Of a DNA stretch of 64,000 bases, positions 46,932-56,102 are shown piece by piece. The translations under genes were made by a program, and so were the position numbers. How positions within the stretch are numbered: the stretch's first letter is position 1; each line of letters begins with the position of its first letter. The notes beneath the pieces are model-generated. The model made no database searches. It was given only the letters and a program-made list of their open reading frames with translations, and had not been told where the DNA came from. This stretch comes from Exiguobacterium oxidotolerans JCM 12280 (lineage in GTDB: Bacteria > Bacillota > Bacilli > Exiguobacteriales > Exiguobacteriaceae), in assembly GCF_000702625.1 (NCBI RefSeq), contig NZ_JNIS01000001.1:2112001-2176000 (forward strand). Reading direction: 5' to 3'.

Positions 46932-47540
46932 TCATTTGATTCGATGGAAGAGCGTGATGGTCACACTGATGAGTAGAAAGGCTAAAATGGATAGACTAAA
47001 GCACATCCGTTTATAGGATGCTGTCACGAGCGCCGTATTTTCGAGTTCTTGATCTAATTCGGTATACAATTGATCTTTAACTTGAGCAAGATCTTCAAGA
47101 ATGGTCTGCGTGGTCTGTGTCGATTGTTTCGCTAAAACGGTAGCTGCTTGTGAACCATTTGTTTCATAAAGCCTAAAAACGGTATCGATTTCTTTTTCCC
47201 AAGCATTGTTACGGGCTAACAAATCTTTAATCGGTACGGGTGTTTCGTTCGAAGCATTGAGCACACGGCGTAAATCATGAATTTTGGTCGTGCAGAAGTA
47301 GTATTGTTCAATGTAGCGGTCGTCTTCATAAAGCAATAGGCCGCGAACGGCATTTGCCCGATCTCGATTGTATTCGACGAGTTGGTCGACTTGTTTAATC
47401 ATCGGGATATCATGGGCGTGCATTTCTTCTGTCATTTTTGAAATGGTACGATAACCTGTCAAGGCATAGATGAGAGGAATCGAAGCGAACAAACTGACTA
47501 AAAGAATGAGAGAGATGCGGTAGCGCCAAAGTTTATTCAT
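46932..47540 (-). CDS. Stand-alone membrane sensor with 4-helix-bundle (4HB_MCP/CHASE3-like) domain
   Basis: The 202-aa protein has one segment near the N-terminus (ISLILLVSLFASIPLIYALT), an outside helical region of about 140 residues (IKQVDQLVEYNRDRANAVRG, with ETNGSQAATVLAKQ), and a second segment (MCFSLSILAFLLISVTITLF), then stops after HRIK. This is the input half of a chemoreceptor or sensor kinase, without HAMP or output domains. The next bases show no continuation in any frame, so it is either a free sensor or an old truncation. AAGGA is 8 nt before ATG 47540. Confidence 0.7.
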   Translation of the reverse strand: MNKLWRYRISLILLVSLFASIPLIYALTGYRTISKMTEEMHAHDIPMIKQVDQLVEYNRDRANAVRGLLLYEDDRYIEQYYFCTTKIHDLRRVLNASNETPVPIKDLLARNNAWEKEIDTVFRLYETNGSQAATVLAKQSTQTTQTILEDLAQVKDQLYTELDQELENTALVTASYKRMCFSLSILAFLLISVTITLFHRIK

Positions 47541-47728
47541 GCAATCATTCCTTCGTAAGCTAACTGGTAATGTCACTAGCTTAACCACTAATTCCCAAAA
47601 AGTGAAGAGTTATCTACTTTTTAGGGGAACATCTTATAGTTACAGGGATTCAATCGTTTTGTGATTTGAGATGAAACCTGGAGCGTTACCAAACGTAGAC
47701 GTATATGATGGGTCAGCCTTTGTTTACA

Positions 47729-47763
47729 AAAAACAACCCACCTCATGACAGGGGGTTGTCGTT
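47729..47763 (-). terminator. Terminator after the YitT gene
   Basis: On the minus strand AACAACCC/GGGTTGTT-type arms flank CCTGTCATGAGGT, and six T follow. Confidence 0.72.
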
Positions 47764-47781
47764 TCATCGTGTGCGGTTCAT

Positions 47782-48723
47782 TTAAAAAGAGTAGGAATGT
47801 TCTTTGTAATTTCCAAAGACGGTATGAATCTCAGAGAAGGTGACGAAGGCATTAGGTTCGACAGAGGAAACAATTTCCTGAAGACGAACGATTTCATTAT
47901 TCTGCACGACGACATAAACCATCTTCTTTGTCCGGTTGGAATAGCCACCGCGCGCATCGAGAATCGTGACACCACGACCGAGTTCTTTTGTGATGACGTC
48001 GTTGATTTCATCTGCTTTTTCACAAATGATAATACATTGTTTAGAAGCAGAGTAAAAACTATAGACCGTTTGCAACGCCTTGGCGCGAACGAAGCTCATA
48101 ATTAATGCATACATAACATGTTTTAAGTCGAAGACTAACCAAACTAAGATATAAATCACTAAATCCTGCATTAAAAAAATACGCGGGAGCGGCCAGTTAT
48201 GGAAGCGGGCATAAAAGAACTTTCCGAGGATGTCGAGTCCACCTGTCGAAGCGCCGCCAAAGAAGATTAATGCCATGGCGAGTCCAGAAACTAACCCTGC
48301 AAAAATGGAGGCGACGAGAGGGTCGTTTAATGACTCGGGAACCACTTGTGTTGGAATCCAATCAATTAAAAATGAAGAAATAAGGACGATAATTCCTGAA
48401 AGTAGCATGAATCGTTTTCTTAAGAAGCGAAAACCAAGTAAGAAAAGCGGGATATTCAAGACAAGTTGGGTCAGTCCGATGGGCGTATTGAACAACTCTT
48501 GGAAAATAAGTGTGATTCCCATGATGCCGCCAGATCCAATGTCATTTGGAGATAATAAAAGGCTGATATAAAGGGAGTAAAGAAGTGTACCGATTAAAAG
48601 GAAACTGATTTTTTCCGTTCGTTTTTTCTTGCTCTTTTGTTTAGTCTTCATTGTGATTGATGAGAAATCCTCATGCTCCTCCTTAGTAAAGTATCTGCCT
48701 GCAAGAGTACGCCTATATAGCAT
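47782..48723 (-). CDS. YitT family membrane protein
   Basis: The 313-aa protein has five to six membrane segments (LIGTLLYSLYISLLLSPNDI, IGSGGIMGITLIF, FFGGASTGGLDILGKF) and a C-terminal DUF2179 domain (IICEKADEINDVITKELGRG, VVVQNNEIVRLQEIV). YitT proteins are common in Bacilli and of unknown, possibly transporter, function. ATG 48723 lies 9 nt after TTGAGGGG; an inner ATG at 48651 lacks a site. It is divergent from the next gene. Confidence 0.86.
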   Translation of the reverse strand: MLYRRTLAGRYFTKEEHEDFSSITMKTKQKSKKKRTEKISFLLIGTLLYSLYISLLLSPNDIGSGGIMGITLIFQELFNTPIGLTQLVLNIPLFLLGFRFLRKRFMLLSGIIVLISSFLIDWIPTQVVPESLNDPLVASIFAGLVSGLAMALIFFGGASTGGLDILGKFFYARFHNWPLPRIFLMQDLVIYILVWLVFDLKHVMYALIMSFVRAKALQTVYSFYSASKQCIIICEKADEINDVITKELGRGVTILDARGGYSNRTKKMVYVVVQNNEIVRLQEIVSSVEPNAFVTFSEIHTVFGNYKEHSYSF

Positions 48724-48789
48724 TAAATTCAACCCCTCAACTGAAAAATGTCGTAAAAAGGTGACGCGGGTCGAAAGGAATTGAGTGAA

Positions 48790-49392
48790 TTGAAAAAAAT
48801 CCTTTTATTTTTATGCTGTGCGCTCATTGGATTAAGTACAGGTTCCATTTTTATGTTGCATTACTCGAAGGAATCCCCTGACAATAAGTGGCGTGATGGA
48901 GCACTGGTCACCCGATATGTCGGAACATCGGTTACAAATACAAATGCAATGACAGGATTCATTGAACGATTTCCATTTTCAGACGCACTTAAACAAGTAC
49001 AGATTGAAGGGACTACCGTCTTCTTACGTTATGAAGTGACGGGTAAATCCAGGAAAGAATGGGTCGGGACAAATCACGAATGGATTGACCCGTCTTCACC
49101 CTCTTTTATCAAAAGTCGATTTTCGCAACTCGTCATGCACCATACGCTTGCTCTTTTTCTAGCGATTCCTAATGTAATGACAGTTGAAATTCAATATACC
49201 GATCCTGTATCAATCCTTCAATTTAAAATCACGCGTACTGATTTTGAAGGGTATACACCACGCGATATTGAGCGAGCTTCGACGTCCACTAACCGCTTTA
49301 ATCGTGTAGTCATTGACGACTATGTATTAGTTGAATCAAGACGAAAATCCTTTTTGGAATACTTCCGTTCACAACTCAAAATATACCCGTAA
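48790..49392 (+). CDS. Membrane-anchored extracytoplasmic protein, 200 aa, unknown
   Basis: A TTG start after AAAGGA gives KKILLFLCCALIGLSTGSIF as a membrane anchor or signal. The rest is a polar extracytoplasmic domain with a WVGTNHEWIDPSSPSF block and a C-terminal basic stretch (SRRKSFLEYFRSQLK). No known motif is recognised. It stands alone between yitT and the formate/nitrite transporter gene. Confidence 0.6.
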   Translation: MKKILLFLCCALIGLSTGSIFMLHYSKESPDNKWRDGALVTRYVGTSVTNTNAMTGFIERFPFSDALKQVQIEGTTVFLRYEVTGKSRKEWVGTNHEWIDPSSPSFIKSRFSQLVMHHTLALFLAIPNVMTVEIQYTDPVSILQFKITRTDFEGYTPRDIERASTSTNRFNRVVIDDYVLVESRRKSFLEYFRSQLKIYP

Positions 49393-49497
49393 AGTAGTTG
49401 TATCTAGCAAGAAAAAGCTTTTTTCACAAACTTGACACAATGGTATCGTTTACATGTCATTCTTTCGTAAAAACCTTAAATAAAGGGTAGGCAGGGG

Positions 49498-49526
49498 TTG
49501 AACATCTTATAAGATGGAAGTATGAT
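49498..49526 (+). promoter_or_regulatory. Promoter of the formate/nitrite transporter gene
   Basis: TTGAAC and TATGAT are spaced by 17 nt. Confidence 0.65.
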
Positions 49527-49542
49527 AATAAGTGAACAAACA

Positions 49543-49560
49543 TTGTGAAGTGTTGAACAA
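49543..49560. promoter_or_regulatory. Candidate Rex (redox repressor) site
   Basis: TTGTGAAGTGTTGAACAA keeps the left half of the Rex consensus TTGTGAA-N4-TTCACAA exactly and AACAA on the right. It lies about 15 nt after the -10, where a repressor bound in aerobic NAD+-rich cells would block transcription of an anaerobic transporter. Confidence 0.5.
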
Positions 49561-49581
49561 GAGGGAAGTGAGGTTTCTACA

Positions 49582-50418
49582 ATGAATGAAGTAGAAGCAT
49601 TAGAAGGGCTAAGAAATAAAGCGGTTAAATCAACTAAAATGCTACAAATGCGTCCACTCGAGTATTTAGTTCGTGCCATGCTTGCTGGGGTATTCATCGG
49701 TTTTGCTATCATATTTACACTCAAAGCAATCAACGGACTTTATCTAAATGAATCGGCTGCGACGACACTTGTCGGTGGATTAACATTTGGTGTTGCGCTC
49801 GTCTTAATCGTCTACGGCGGTGCAGAACTGTTTACAGGAAATACGATGTATTTTACGACGGCGACGATGCGTGGATACACTACGAAAATGGATACGTTTA
49901 AAGTATGGACGATTTGTTTAATCGGTAATGGTCTCGGAGGACTTGCCTTCGCGTTACTCTTTTCGCAAACTGGAATCATTCAAGAGTTAGGCGCAAACAA
50001 CTGGTTGTTCGCTGTCTCTGAATCGAAAATCCATCACTCGACGTGGGAAATCTTTACGCGAGCAATCTTCTGTAACTGGATGGTTTGTTTAGCGATTTTC
50101 ATTCCGAAAAACATGAAAAATGAATTGGCACAAATCATGATGATGATGATTTTAGTGGCTGTCTTCTTCGCATCAGGTTTTGACCATGTCATTGCCAACA
50201 TGGCATTGTTCTCAATCGCGCTTGTCGTACCTCACCCAGAGGCGATTTCATTTGCCGGAGCAATCCATAACTTAATTCCTGCTCTCTTCGGGAACATCAT
50301 CGGTGGAGCACTCTTCATGGGAATGGTTTACACATGGTTGAACAAAGAAAAGCTGGAAGTGGATCAATCAAAACAACAAGCTGCGACAATCAACATCGTG
50401 ACGAAAAAAAAAGCATAA
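49582..50418 (+). CDS. Formate/nitrite transporter family protein (FocA/NirC-like)
   Basis: The 278-aa protein has six membrane segments and the FNT signatures ELFTGNTMYF, CNWMVCLAIF and FDHVIANMALF. The pore moves formate or nitrite across the membrane, generally under low oxygen. No pfl or nitrite-reductase genes are adjacent, so substrate is open. GAGGT is 8 nt before ATG. The Rex-like site supports anaerobic control. Confidence 0.92.
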   Translation: MNEVEALEGLRNKAVKSTKMLQMRPLEYLVRAMLAGVFIGFAIIFTLKAINGLYLNESAATTLVGGLTFGVALVLIVYGGAELFTGNTMYFTTATMRGYTTKMDTFKVWTICLIGNGLGGLAFALLFSQTGIIQELGANNWLFAVSESKIHHSTWEIFTRAIFCNWMVCLAIFIPKNMKNELAQIMMMMILVAVFFASGFDHVIANMALFSIALVVPHPEAISFAGAIHNLIPALFGNIIGGALFMGMVYTWLNKEKLEVDQSKQQAATINIVTKKKA

Positions 50419-50420
50419 AG

Positions 50421-50467
50421 AAAAGGTAAGGTAGCGACGGATTTTCCCGTCTCCCTTACCTTTTTCT
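50421..50467. terminator. Bidirectional terminator between the FNT and DUF1232 genes
   Basis: AAAAGGTAAGG and CCTTACCTTTT pair around an inner GGATTTTCC hairpin. Confidence 0.82.
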
Positions 50468-50887
50468 TTATTCGAGATGTTGGAAGCGATCGACATCTGC
50501 TGCGAGTTCTTCATAAATCGATTCGACGATTTGAGCATCATCGAACAGACCGAGTACATTTTCGTCAGGTAATGCATCAACTGGGGAAGTAAAATAGAGC
50601 ACAGCCGTCAACAATAATTGTTCTTGTTCTTCCTTCATCGAAAAACGTTTTTGATAAAGTGCACGTAACATCTCAAGTAACTGTTTAAGTTGGAAATACA
50701 GCACGAGTTCTGCTTCACGTTCGATATCAGAACCTTCTTCTGAAGCGATATCTTTCGTTAAATGTGCTAAACCAACTTCTCCTCGAATCAATAAGTCTTC
50801 CTGTGCCTTGTGATCTCCGACTAACGCCAATGCTTGACGGTGGAAATAGGTGTAAGCGGATTTAAAATCTCCTGGTACGAATTCCAT
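50468..50887 (-). CDS. DUF1232 (YkvA-like) protein
   Basis: The 139-aa protein has an N-terminal acidic helical part and a C-terminal block LYFTSPVDALPDENVLGLFDDA, the DUF1232 signature of YkvA-type proteins. Function is unknown; the conserved segment may associate with membranes. ATG 50887 follows GGAG by 8 nt; upstream in-frame GTG is too near the site. Confidence 0.82.
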   Translation of the reverse strand: MEFVPGDFKSAYTYFHRQALALVGDHKAQEDLLIRGEVGLAHLTKDIASEEGSDIEREAELVLYFQLKQLLEMLRALYQKRFSMKEEQEQLLLTAVLYFTSPVDALPDENVLGLFDDAQIVESIYEELAADVDRFQHLE

Positions 50888-50985
50888 GTTCAACACTCCT
50901 TCTCTACATCTAGTTTCACCTTATTTCTTGCAAAATTGCAACTCTTTCGTGAAAATAAGAGTAAGAGACGAAAGGGGATTACATA

Positions 50986-52209
50986 ATGCCGACTCAAGAA
51001 CAACTCAAAAAGTATGCAGCACTCGCTGTACGTACAGGAATCAATTTGCAATCCGGTCAGCAATTAGAAATTCGTGCTGGCATCGAAAATGCACCACTCG
51101 TTCGTGAAATCACACGTGTCGCTTACGAAGTAGGCGCATCGAACGTTTATGTGCAATGGTCAGATGATGAAATGACGAAAATCCGTTATTTCGATGCACC
51201 AGAAGATTCGTTCGACGCATTTCCAGAGTGGTTAAAAGCACGATTCGATCAGTTAGCTGACGAAAAGACAGCATTCTTATCTGTCGTCAGTGAAGATCCA
51301 GATCTTTTAAATGGAGTCGAGTCAAGTCGCATCGCGCGCGCGAACAAAGCGGCAGGTGTCGCACTAGCCAATTGGCGTAAATTCGTCATGAGCGATAATG
51401 TAAGCTGGTGTGTCGTTGCTGCGCCTTCAGATGCTTGGGCGGCTAAGGTATTCCCAGACTCGGAAAACGCCGTAGAAGAGCTGTGGGATGCGATTCTAAA
51501 GGCAACCCGTGTCGATCAAGCAGACCCGGTCGCTGCATGGGAGAAACATGATCACAACCTCCGCACGAAAGCGACATTCTTGACGGAGAAAAAATATAAA
51601 ACACTGCATTACTCGGCACCAGGGACGGAATTATCGATCGAGTTGCCAGAGCGTCATGTATGGCTCGGTGGTGGTGGACCGAATGCGGACGGTGTTGATT
51701 TCATCGCGAACCTTCCGACGGAGGAGGTCTTTACGTTACCGAAGAAGACAGGAGTCAACGGTCATGTCTCGAGTACGAAGCCACTCAGCTACAGCGGAAA
51801 CTTGATTGATGGCTTTACACTTTGGTTTGAAGATGGGAAAATCGTCAAAGCAGAAGCGAAACAAGGTCAAGCGGCATTAGATGAGTTGATTTCACTCGAC
51901 GAAGGAGCACGTTATCTCGGGGAAGTGGCCCTCGTGCCGCACCATTCACCAATCTCTGACTCGGGCATCTTATTCTACAATACGTTGTTTGACGAGAATG
52001 CGTCGTGTCACCTTGCAATTGGTCGTGCTTACTCGACTTGTCTCGAAAATGGACCAAGCTTATCAAACGAAGAACTAGCGGAACAAGGGGCAAATGATTC
52101 GATGACACACGTCGACTTCATGATTGGGTCAGCTGATATGTCGATTGATGGGGAACTAGCAGACGGTACACGTGAGCCATTGATGCGTGACGGAAACTGG
52201 TCAATTTAA
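50986..52209 (+). CDS. ampS: Aminopeptidase AmpS (peptidase family M29)
   Basis: The 407-aa metallopeptidase has the M29 features: N-terminal domain with GINLQSGQQLEIRAG and LANWRKFVMSDNVSW, and the metal-binding C-terminal domain with Glu/His clusters in LGEVALVPHHSPIS and THVDFMIGSADMSIDG. It removes N-terminal amino acids from peptides using two metal ions. AAAGGGGA precedes ATG. Single gene with strong terminator. Confidence 0.95.
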   Translation: MPTQEQLKKYAALAVRTGINLQSGQQLEIRAGIENAPLVREITRVAYEVGASNVYVQWSDDEMTKIRYFDAPEDSFDAFPEWLKARFDQLADEKTAFLSVVSEDPDLLNGVESSRIARANKAAGVALANWRKFVMSDNVSWCVVAAPSDAWAAKVFPDSENAVEELWDAILKATRVDQADPVAAWEKHDHNLRTKATFLTEKKYKTLHYSAPGTELSIELPERHVWLGGGGPNADGVDFIANLPTEEVFTLPKKTGVNGHVSSTKPLSYSGNLIDGFTLWFEDGKIVKAEAKQGQAALDELISLDEGARYLGEVALVPHHSPISDSGILFYNTLFDENASCHLAIGRAYSTCLENGPSLSNEELAEQGANDSMTHVDFMIGSADMSIDGELADGTREPLMRDGNWSI

Positions 52210-52232
52210 GGATTAGCCGAAATAGAGGCTGA

Positions 52233-52274
52233 AAAAAAGTAACAGGAACGGGTACCCGTTCCTGTTACTTTTTT
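52233..52274 (+). terminator. Bidirectional terminator between ampS and murB
   Basis: AAAAAAGTAACAGGAACGG and its perfect complement meet with a GTAC turn; T-runs on both strands. Confidence 0.9.
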
Positions 52275-52296
52275 GTGTTTAAGGAAAGTATCCGGA

Positions 52297-53208
52297 TTAA
52301 AGTTCTTCACCGATGATTTTTACTTCGGTCTCAAGGAGAATCCCGAATTTATCCTGCACCGTTTCCTGAACGTGGTGAATAAGCGAAATATAATCAGTCG
52401 CCGTTGCATTTTCGACGTTGACGATGAAACCGGCATGTTTTTGTGAGACTTCCGCTCCACCAATCCGTGTTCCTTGAAGCCCGCTGTCCTGGATGAGCTT
52501 TCCGGCGAAATATCCTTCAGGACGCTTAAAGACGCTGCCGCAAGAAGGGTATTCGAGGGGTTGCTTCGTTTCACGCTTATTCGTCAAATCGTCCATGACT
52601 TCCTTGATGAGAACAGGATCACCTTCCGTCAAAGAAAAACGTCCTTCGAGAATGATATATTCTTTTTTAGCGAAACAGCTTGTCCGGTATCCAAGTTCGA
52701 GTTCGTCACGTGTGATGTTTAACAGCTCCCCTTGGCGTGTTAAAACCGTCGCGCTCTGAAGACAATCTTTTACTTCTCCTCCATACGCACCAGCATTCAT
52801 GATGAGAGCACCACCGACTGTGCCGGGGATTCCACAAGCAAACTCGAGACCACTCAATGCATGATCATAAGCGACGCGTGAGGCTTGGATGATGGCCGCG
52901 CCGCTTTGTGCGACGAGCTCATGTTCTTCGACCGAAATATCCGTTAATTTTTCAAATGATAAGACGATGCCACGAATCCCGCCGTCACGTACGACGAGGT
53001 TCGATCCATTACCGAGTAATGTCAATGGGAGATCGTTCTCATAAGCATAGCGAACAGCAAAAGCTGTTTCTTCGTAAGACGAAGGAATGATGAAAAGGTC
53101 GGCAATTCCTCCCATTTTCGTATACGTATGATATTTTAACGGTTCATTCACTAATACAGAGTCTTCGTTTAATCCCTCGTAAAGCCCAGTCAACAACTGT
53201 TCAGTCAT
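52297..53208 (-). CDS. murB: UDP-N-acetylenolpyruvoylglucosamine reductase
   Basis: The 303-aa FAD enzyme has [34 protein letters not shown], catalytic Ser in [11 protein letters not shown] and the C-terminal Glu region ([11 protein letters not shown]), the order of type-II MurB. It reduces enolpyruvyl-UDP-GlcNAc with NADPH to UDP-MurNAc in the first stage of peptidoglycan synthesis. ATG 53208 gives the family length, though AAAGGA is 12 nt away; an upstream ATG at 53241 has no site. Confidence 0.95.
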   Translation of the reverse strand: MTEQLLTGLYEGLNEDSVLVNEPLKYHTYTKMGGIADLFIIPSSYEETAFAVRYAYENDLPLTLLGNGSNLVVRDGGIRGIVLSFEKLTDISVEEHELVAQSGAAIIQASRVAYDHALSGLEFACGIPGTVGGALIMNAGAYGGEVKDCLQSATVLTRQGELLNITRDELELGYRTSCFAKKEYIILEGRFSLTEGDPVLIKEVMDDLTNKRETKQPLEYPSCGSVFKRPEGYFAGKLIQDSGLQGTRIGGAEVSQKHAGFIVNVENATATDYISLIHHVQETVQDKFGILLETEVKIIGEEL

Positions 53209-53508
53209 ATAAGTTCTCAGTCCTTTTTTTATGAATTCCATTCAGCGAAAAGTACGCTCGAAATATATTTTACACTAATTACGTAATTGATGTTTAGCAC
53301 ATAGTTCCCAAAATACAGAGTTGACAGGAAAAATGCAAGGTTTATCCGAAAACTGTCATCGCTTAGTAATGAAAATATATATCTAGAATTCCGAATTTCG
53401 AAAGGGGAACAAGACAAAATAAGGATTTCGGGTATGAATCGGTTAGAAAAGGGGGAATTACAAATACATATATAGAAGGATGTTCGGAAAATTAGGAGGG
53501 GAATCGAT
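53209..53508. other. Gene-free AT-rich interval
   Basis: Between murB and the first GNAT gene the sequence is AT-rich. TTGACA at about 53320 and several A/T blocks could be promoter parts. A 13-codon frame (53434-53475) reading MNRLEKGELQIHI has no clear ribosome binding site. No convincing gene or RNA is seen. Confidence 0.4.
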
Positions 53509-54024
53509 ATGGAGAGCGAACGTTTGAGAATGCGACCTTTTTCTCAGGAAGATTTCAACTTATATAAAGAACTCGTTCAAAATGAATTGGTGATGCAGTA
53601 TATTAACGGTGGTGTTTCATTGGATGAGGCGGAGGCCCGTTTATGGTTCGACCGACAATTCGAGCGGTATGAAGATGAACGTCAGACGGGCTTTTTGCTG
53701 ATTGAAAAAAAAGAGGATGAGGAACCCATCGGTTTTGCAGGACTCATCCTACAAGAAGTCGACGGAGTAGAAGAACTCGAAGTCGGATATTGGTTAAAAC
53801 CGAAACACTGGAAAGTCGGATACGGGCGTGAAGCAGCGAAACGTTTGATGCGTGAGGCATTTGAACGTGGGAACGATCGTCTGATTTCAATCATTCATCC
53901 AGAAAATCATTCTTCTCAAAAGGTGGCACGCGCTAACGGATTGGATTGGGAAAAAGAAACGGTCTTTAAAGGGATACCGGTCGTCGTCTATTCATGCAGA
54001 CTAACCCGTCTATTTAGAGGATAA
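53509..54024 (+). CDS. GNAT N-acetyltransferase, RimJ/RimL-like
   Basis: The 171-aa protein starts ESERLRMRPFSQEDFNLYKE and has the acetyl-CoA binding region WKVGYGREAAKRLMREAFE, then SIIHPENHSSQKVARANGL, typical of the RimJ/RimL-type acetyltransferases acting on proteins or small amines. Substrate unknown. AGGAGGGG precedes ATG by 7 nt. The ElaA-type gene follows 25 nt later, probably in one operon. Confidence 0.9.
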   Translation: MESERLRMRPFSQEDFNLYKELVQNELVMQYINGGVSLDEAEARLWFDRQFERYEDERQTGFLLIEKKEDEEPIGFAGLILQEVDGVEELEVGYWLKPKHWKVGYGREAAKRLMREAFERGNDRLISIIHPENHSSQKVARANGLDWEKETVFKGIPVVVYSCRLTRLFRG

Positions 54025-54049
54025 ACATTAAAACAGAGGAGCGTAATTC

Positions 54050-54502
54050 ATGTATCATACAGAATTTATTCGGTTTAATCAGCTTGGTGGTTTGACGCTT
54101 TATCAGTTATTAAAATTAAGAACTGATATTTTTGTCGTTGAGCAGGAGTGTGCCTATTCAGAGCTCGATGATCGTGACCAGGAGGCGATTCATGCACTTG
54201 CCTATGCAGATCAGCAGTTAATCGGTTGCCTTCGAGTACTCCCTAAAAATCAATCAGGTGATGTAGCAATTGGTCGTGTCGCCGTCCATGCTGATTTTCG
54301 GTCGCACGGCATTGCACGTCGCTTGATGAATGAAGCAATCGAACACATCCGGACCCAAGAAGAAACAGGGATTTATTTGCAGGCCCAGGCCCATCTAAAA
54401 AAGTTTTATGCATCGTTTGGGTTTGAAGAGACATCTGATGTGTATCTGGAGGATGGAATTCCACACCTTGATATGCATTTATCGCTTAAAGAAGAGTATT
54501 GA
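54050..54502 (+). CDS. elaA: ElaA-family GNAT N-acetyltransferase
   Basis: The 150-aa protein has LYQLLKLRTDIFVVEQECAY, VAVHADFRSHGIARRLMNEA and the C-terminal block EDGIPHLDMHL, all diagnostic of ElaA. This is a small cytoplasmic acetyltransferase of unknown substrate. AGAGGAG precedes ATG. It is paired with another GNAT gene upstream. Confidence 0.92.
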   Translation: MYHTEFIRFNQLGGLTLYQLLKLRTDIFVVEQECAYSELDDRDQEAIHALAYADQQLIGCLRVLPKNQSGDVAIGRVAVHADFRSHGIARRLMNEAIEHIRTQEETGIYLQAQAHLKKFYASFGFEETSDVYLEDGIPHLDMHLSLKEEY

Positions 54503-54677
54503 ATGTTCCTTTACCTAGCAACTAAAGTTCTCATCTAGGTTGGGAAGACATCTCTCCCTTGTCGTCCCAATTGTTGTAGACGTGAGAGAACGCTTATTTT
54601 CGAGAAATACTTCAAAAAATAGCGGAGTGAACCGATGATGAGAGCAGAACGAATTTCATTCGGAGGTGAATCAGTCT

Positions 54678-55037
54678 ATGAAAAAAGTACTGGTCATTCT
54701 CGCGTTAAGTCTGATTGGACTTTTATCTTTTGCGGTCGGAATTTCTTACGCAGAGCTTCAAAGCAACCAACAGAACTCAGAAAAGCAGTTAAAGACGATG
54801 CTTGAAAAACATCATGGAATCAGTGAAGCATCATTTTTAGAAGTGAAGGCATCGTTTTCCCTGCAACATCGACAAGTAATCCAGGTTCGATTGCGTGGAG
54901 AACCGGCCATTACTTATGAGTTCATTCAGCCGGAGCGGACAATTGAATACAGCGGTTCAATTGGAACGAGTGTCGAAAAAGTCGGAAAGCAAGATGAGAT
55001 TTTTCGATCGATGCCTTTAAAAGTAGGCGAGAATTGA
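54678..55037 (+). CDS. Small membrane-anchored protein, 119 aa (DUF3139-like)
   Basis: A hydrophobic N-terminus (KKVLVILALSLIGLLSFAVG) leads to a small polar extracytoplasmic domain (HHGISEASFLEVKASFSLQH, RLRGEPAITYEF) whose pattern resembles DUF3139 proteins; this match is tentative. GGAGGTGA sits 9 nt before ATG 54678; a GTG at 54666 overlaps the site. A terminator follows. Confidence 0.6.
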   Translation: MKKVLVILALSLIGLLSFAVGISYAELQSNQQNSEKQLKTMLEKHHGISEASFLEVKASFSLQHRQVIQVRLRGEPAITYEFIQPERTIEYSGSIGTSVEKVGKQDEIFRSMPLKVGEN

Positions 55038-55040
55038 TAG

Positions 55041-55088
55041 ATCCTGGTGGATTTCCTTATTGTGAGGAAGGCATCAGGATTTTTTTGG
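55041..55088 (+). terminator. Terminator after the 119-aa gene
   Basis: ATCCTG and CAGGAT, with inner TTCCT and AGGAA arms, form an interrupted stem followed by seven T. Confidence 0.72.
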
Positions 55089-55151
55089 CTTTCAAGAAAA
55101 GATAATATTGCGTACACTACGAAGAGAAGCAGTATTCAGGGGGGCAAACCG

Positions 55152-56102
55152 ATGATGAAACGATTTGTGAAAAATGAGGCAGTTGGTCAGGCAGTGCATG
55201 CATTTAAAGAATTGAATCGAAAAGATTTTGAGTATTACAATGCTGAGTTGTCCGAACAAGAACGGGTCGCTTTAAATTTCGTGAAGCGAGCCTTTGAATT
55301 GGAGTCATCAGAGCACTTGTCGCTAGCGCTCGATACGAACCAACCAGTCATTGAACTAGATCGTCTGTTACTTAAGTTGGAGTCGATACAAGATAGAACG
55401 CTCTTTTTCCGTTTGTTGGTACAACATGGTGTAGATCTCAATCAATTAAAAGAGCTTGATGGACATCGTTCCATTGTCCGTCAACCGTTAGCATTTCCAG
55501 TCGGTCTATACAGTGCAATCAATCATGAACTTTTTCAATTGGCGATAGAGGCAGGTCTTGATTTAGACTACACGACATCTTTGCAACGGAGTGATCGTTT
55601 TCTAGAAACGCACGTGATTAATATGCTTGATCTCTATTTGTTGCTTGATTTAGAAGACGAAATGGACGTACGAAGCCTAGGATTTTTTACAGACCATCCG
55701 GCAACAATCGGTTTTGTAGAGCAGTTAAAGCGGTCGAATCCGTCAAGCATTCAGGCAATCGTCGAGGCTAAAAAATATCAAGTTGATTTTAAATATGCCA
55801 AACACTATCCACTCTTTTACGCGATGATCGGTCGGCATACAGAAGTATTTGAACAGTTGCTTGAAGCAGTTTTAAAAACGGAGAAGGAACAACTGCTTTT
55901 AGAAGATGCACTGTTAGCCTTTCATAACCACCAACCAGGTCAAGCGAGTGCGTTAGGAAACGACTACATTGACAGTCTATATCAGATGGGGGAGCAACTA
56001 AGGATCCGAGCAAATATTGATTTCAAACAAGTGGAGGATGCCTACGTCCTGGCGGAATATCAAGAAATCGTTGAGCGGTTACGTAAAGATTCTCTAGAGT
56101 AA
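55152..56102 (+). CDS. Hypothetical helical protein, 316 aa
   Basis: The protein is soluble and rich in Leu, Glu, Asp and Gln, with repeat-like helical pairs (LFFRLLVQHGVDLNQLKELD, LFQLAIEAGLDLDYTTSLQR) that recall degenerate ankyrin repeats. No catalytic motif. GGGGGG is 7 nt before the first of two ATG codons. Its last 43 bp overlap the end of the convergent acetyltransferase gene. Function unknown. Confidence 0.65.
   Translation: MMKRFVKNEAVGQAVHAFKELNRKDFEYYNAELSEQERVALNFVKRAFELESSEHLSLALDTNQPVIELDRLLLKLESIQDRTLFFRLLVQHGVDLNQLKELDGHRSIVRQPLAFPVGLYSAINHELFQLAIEAGLDLDYTTSLQRSDRFLETHVINMLDLYLLLDLEDEMDVRSLGFFTDHPATIGFVEQLKRSNPSSIQAIVEAKKYQVDFKYAKHYPLFYAMIGRHTEVFEQLLEAVLKTEKEQLLLEDALLAFHNHQPGQASALGNDYIDSLYQMGEQLRIRANIDFKQVEDAYVLAEYQEIVERLRKDSLE

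Noticed and set aside
47671-47748. A 25-codon frame starting MKPGALPNVDVYDG near 47.7 kb
   Set aside because: Weak ribosome binding site and overlap with the yitT terminator; too little support.
53229-53417. A 62-codon frame on the minus strand upstream of murB
   Set aside because: AT-rich sequence, no ribosome binding site and no recognisable product.
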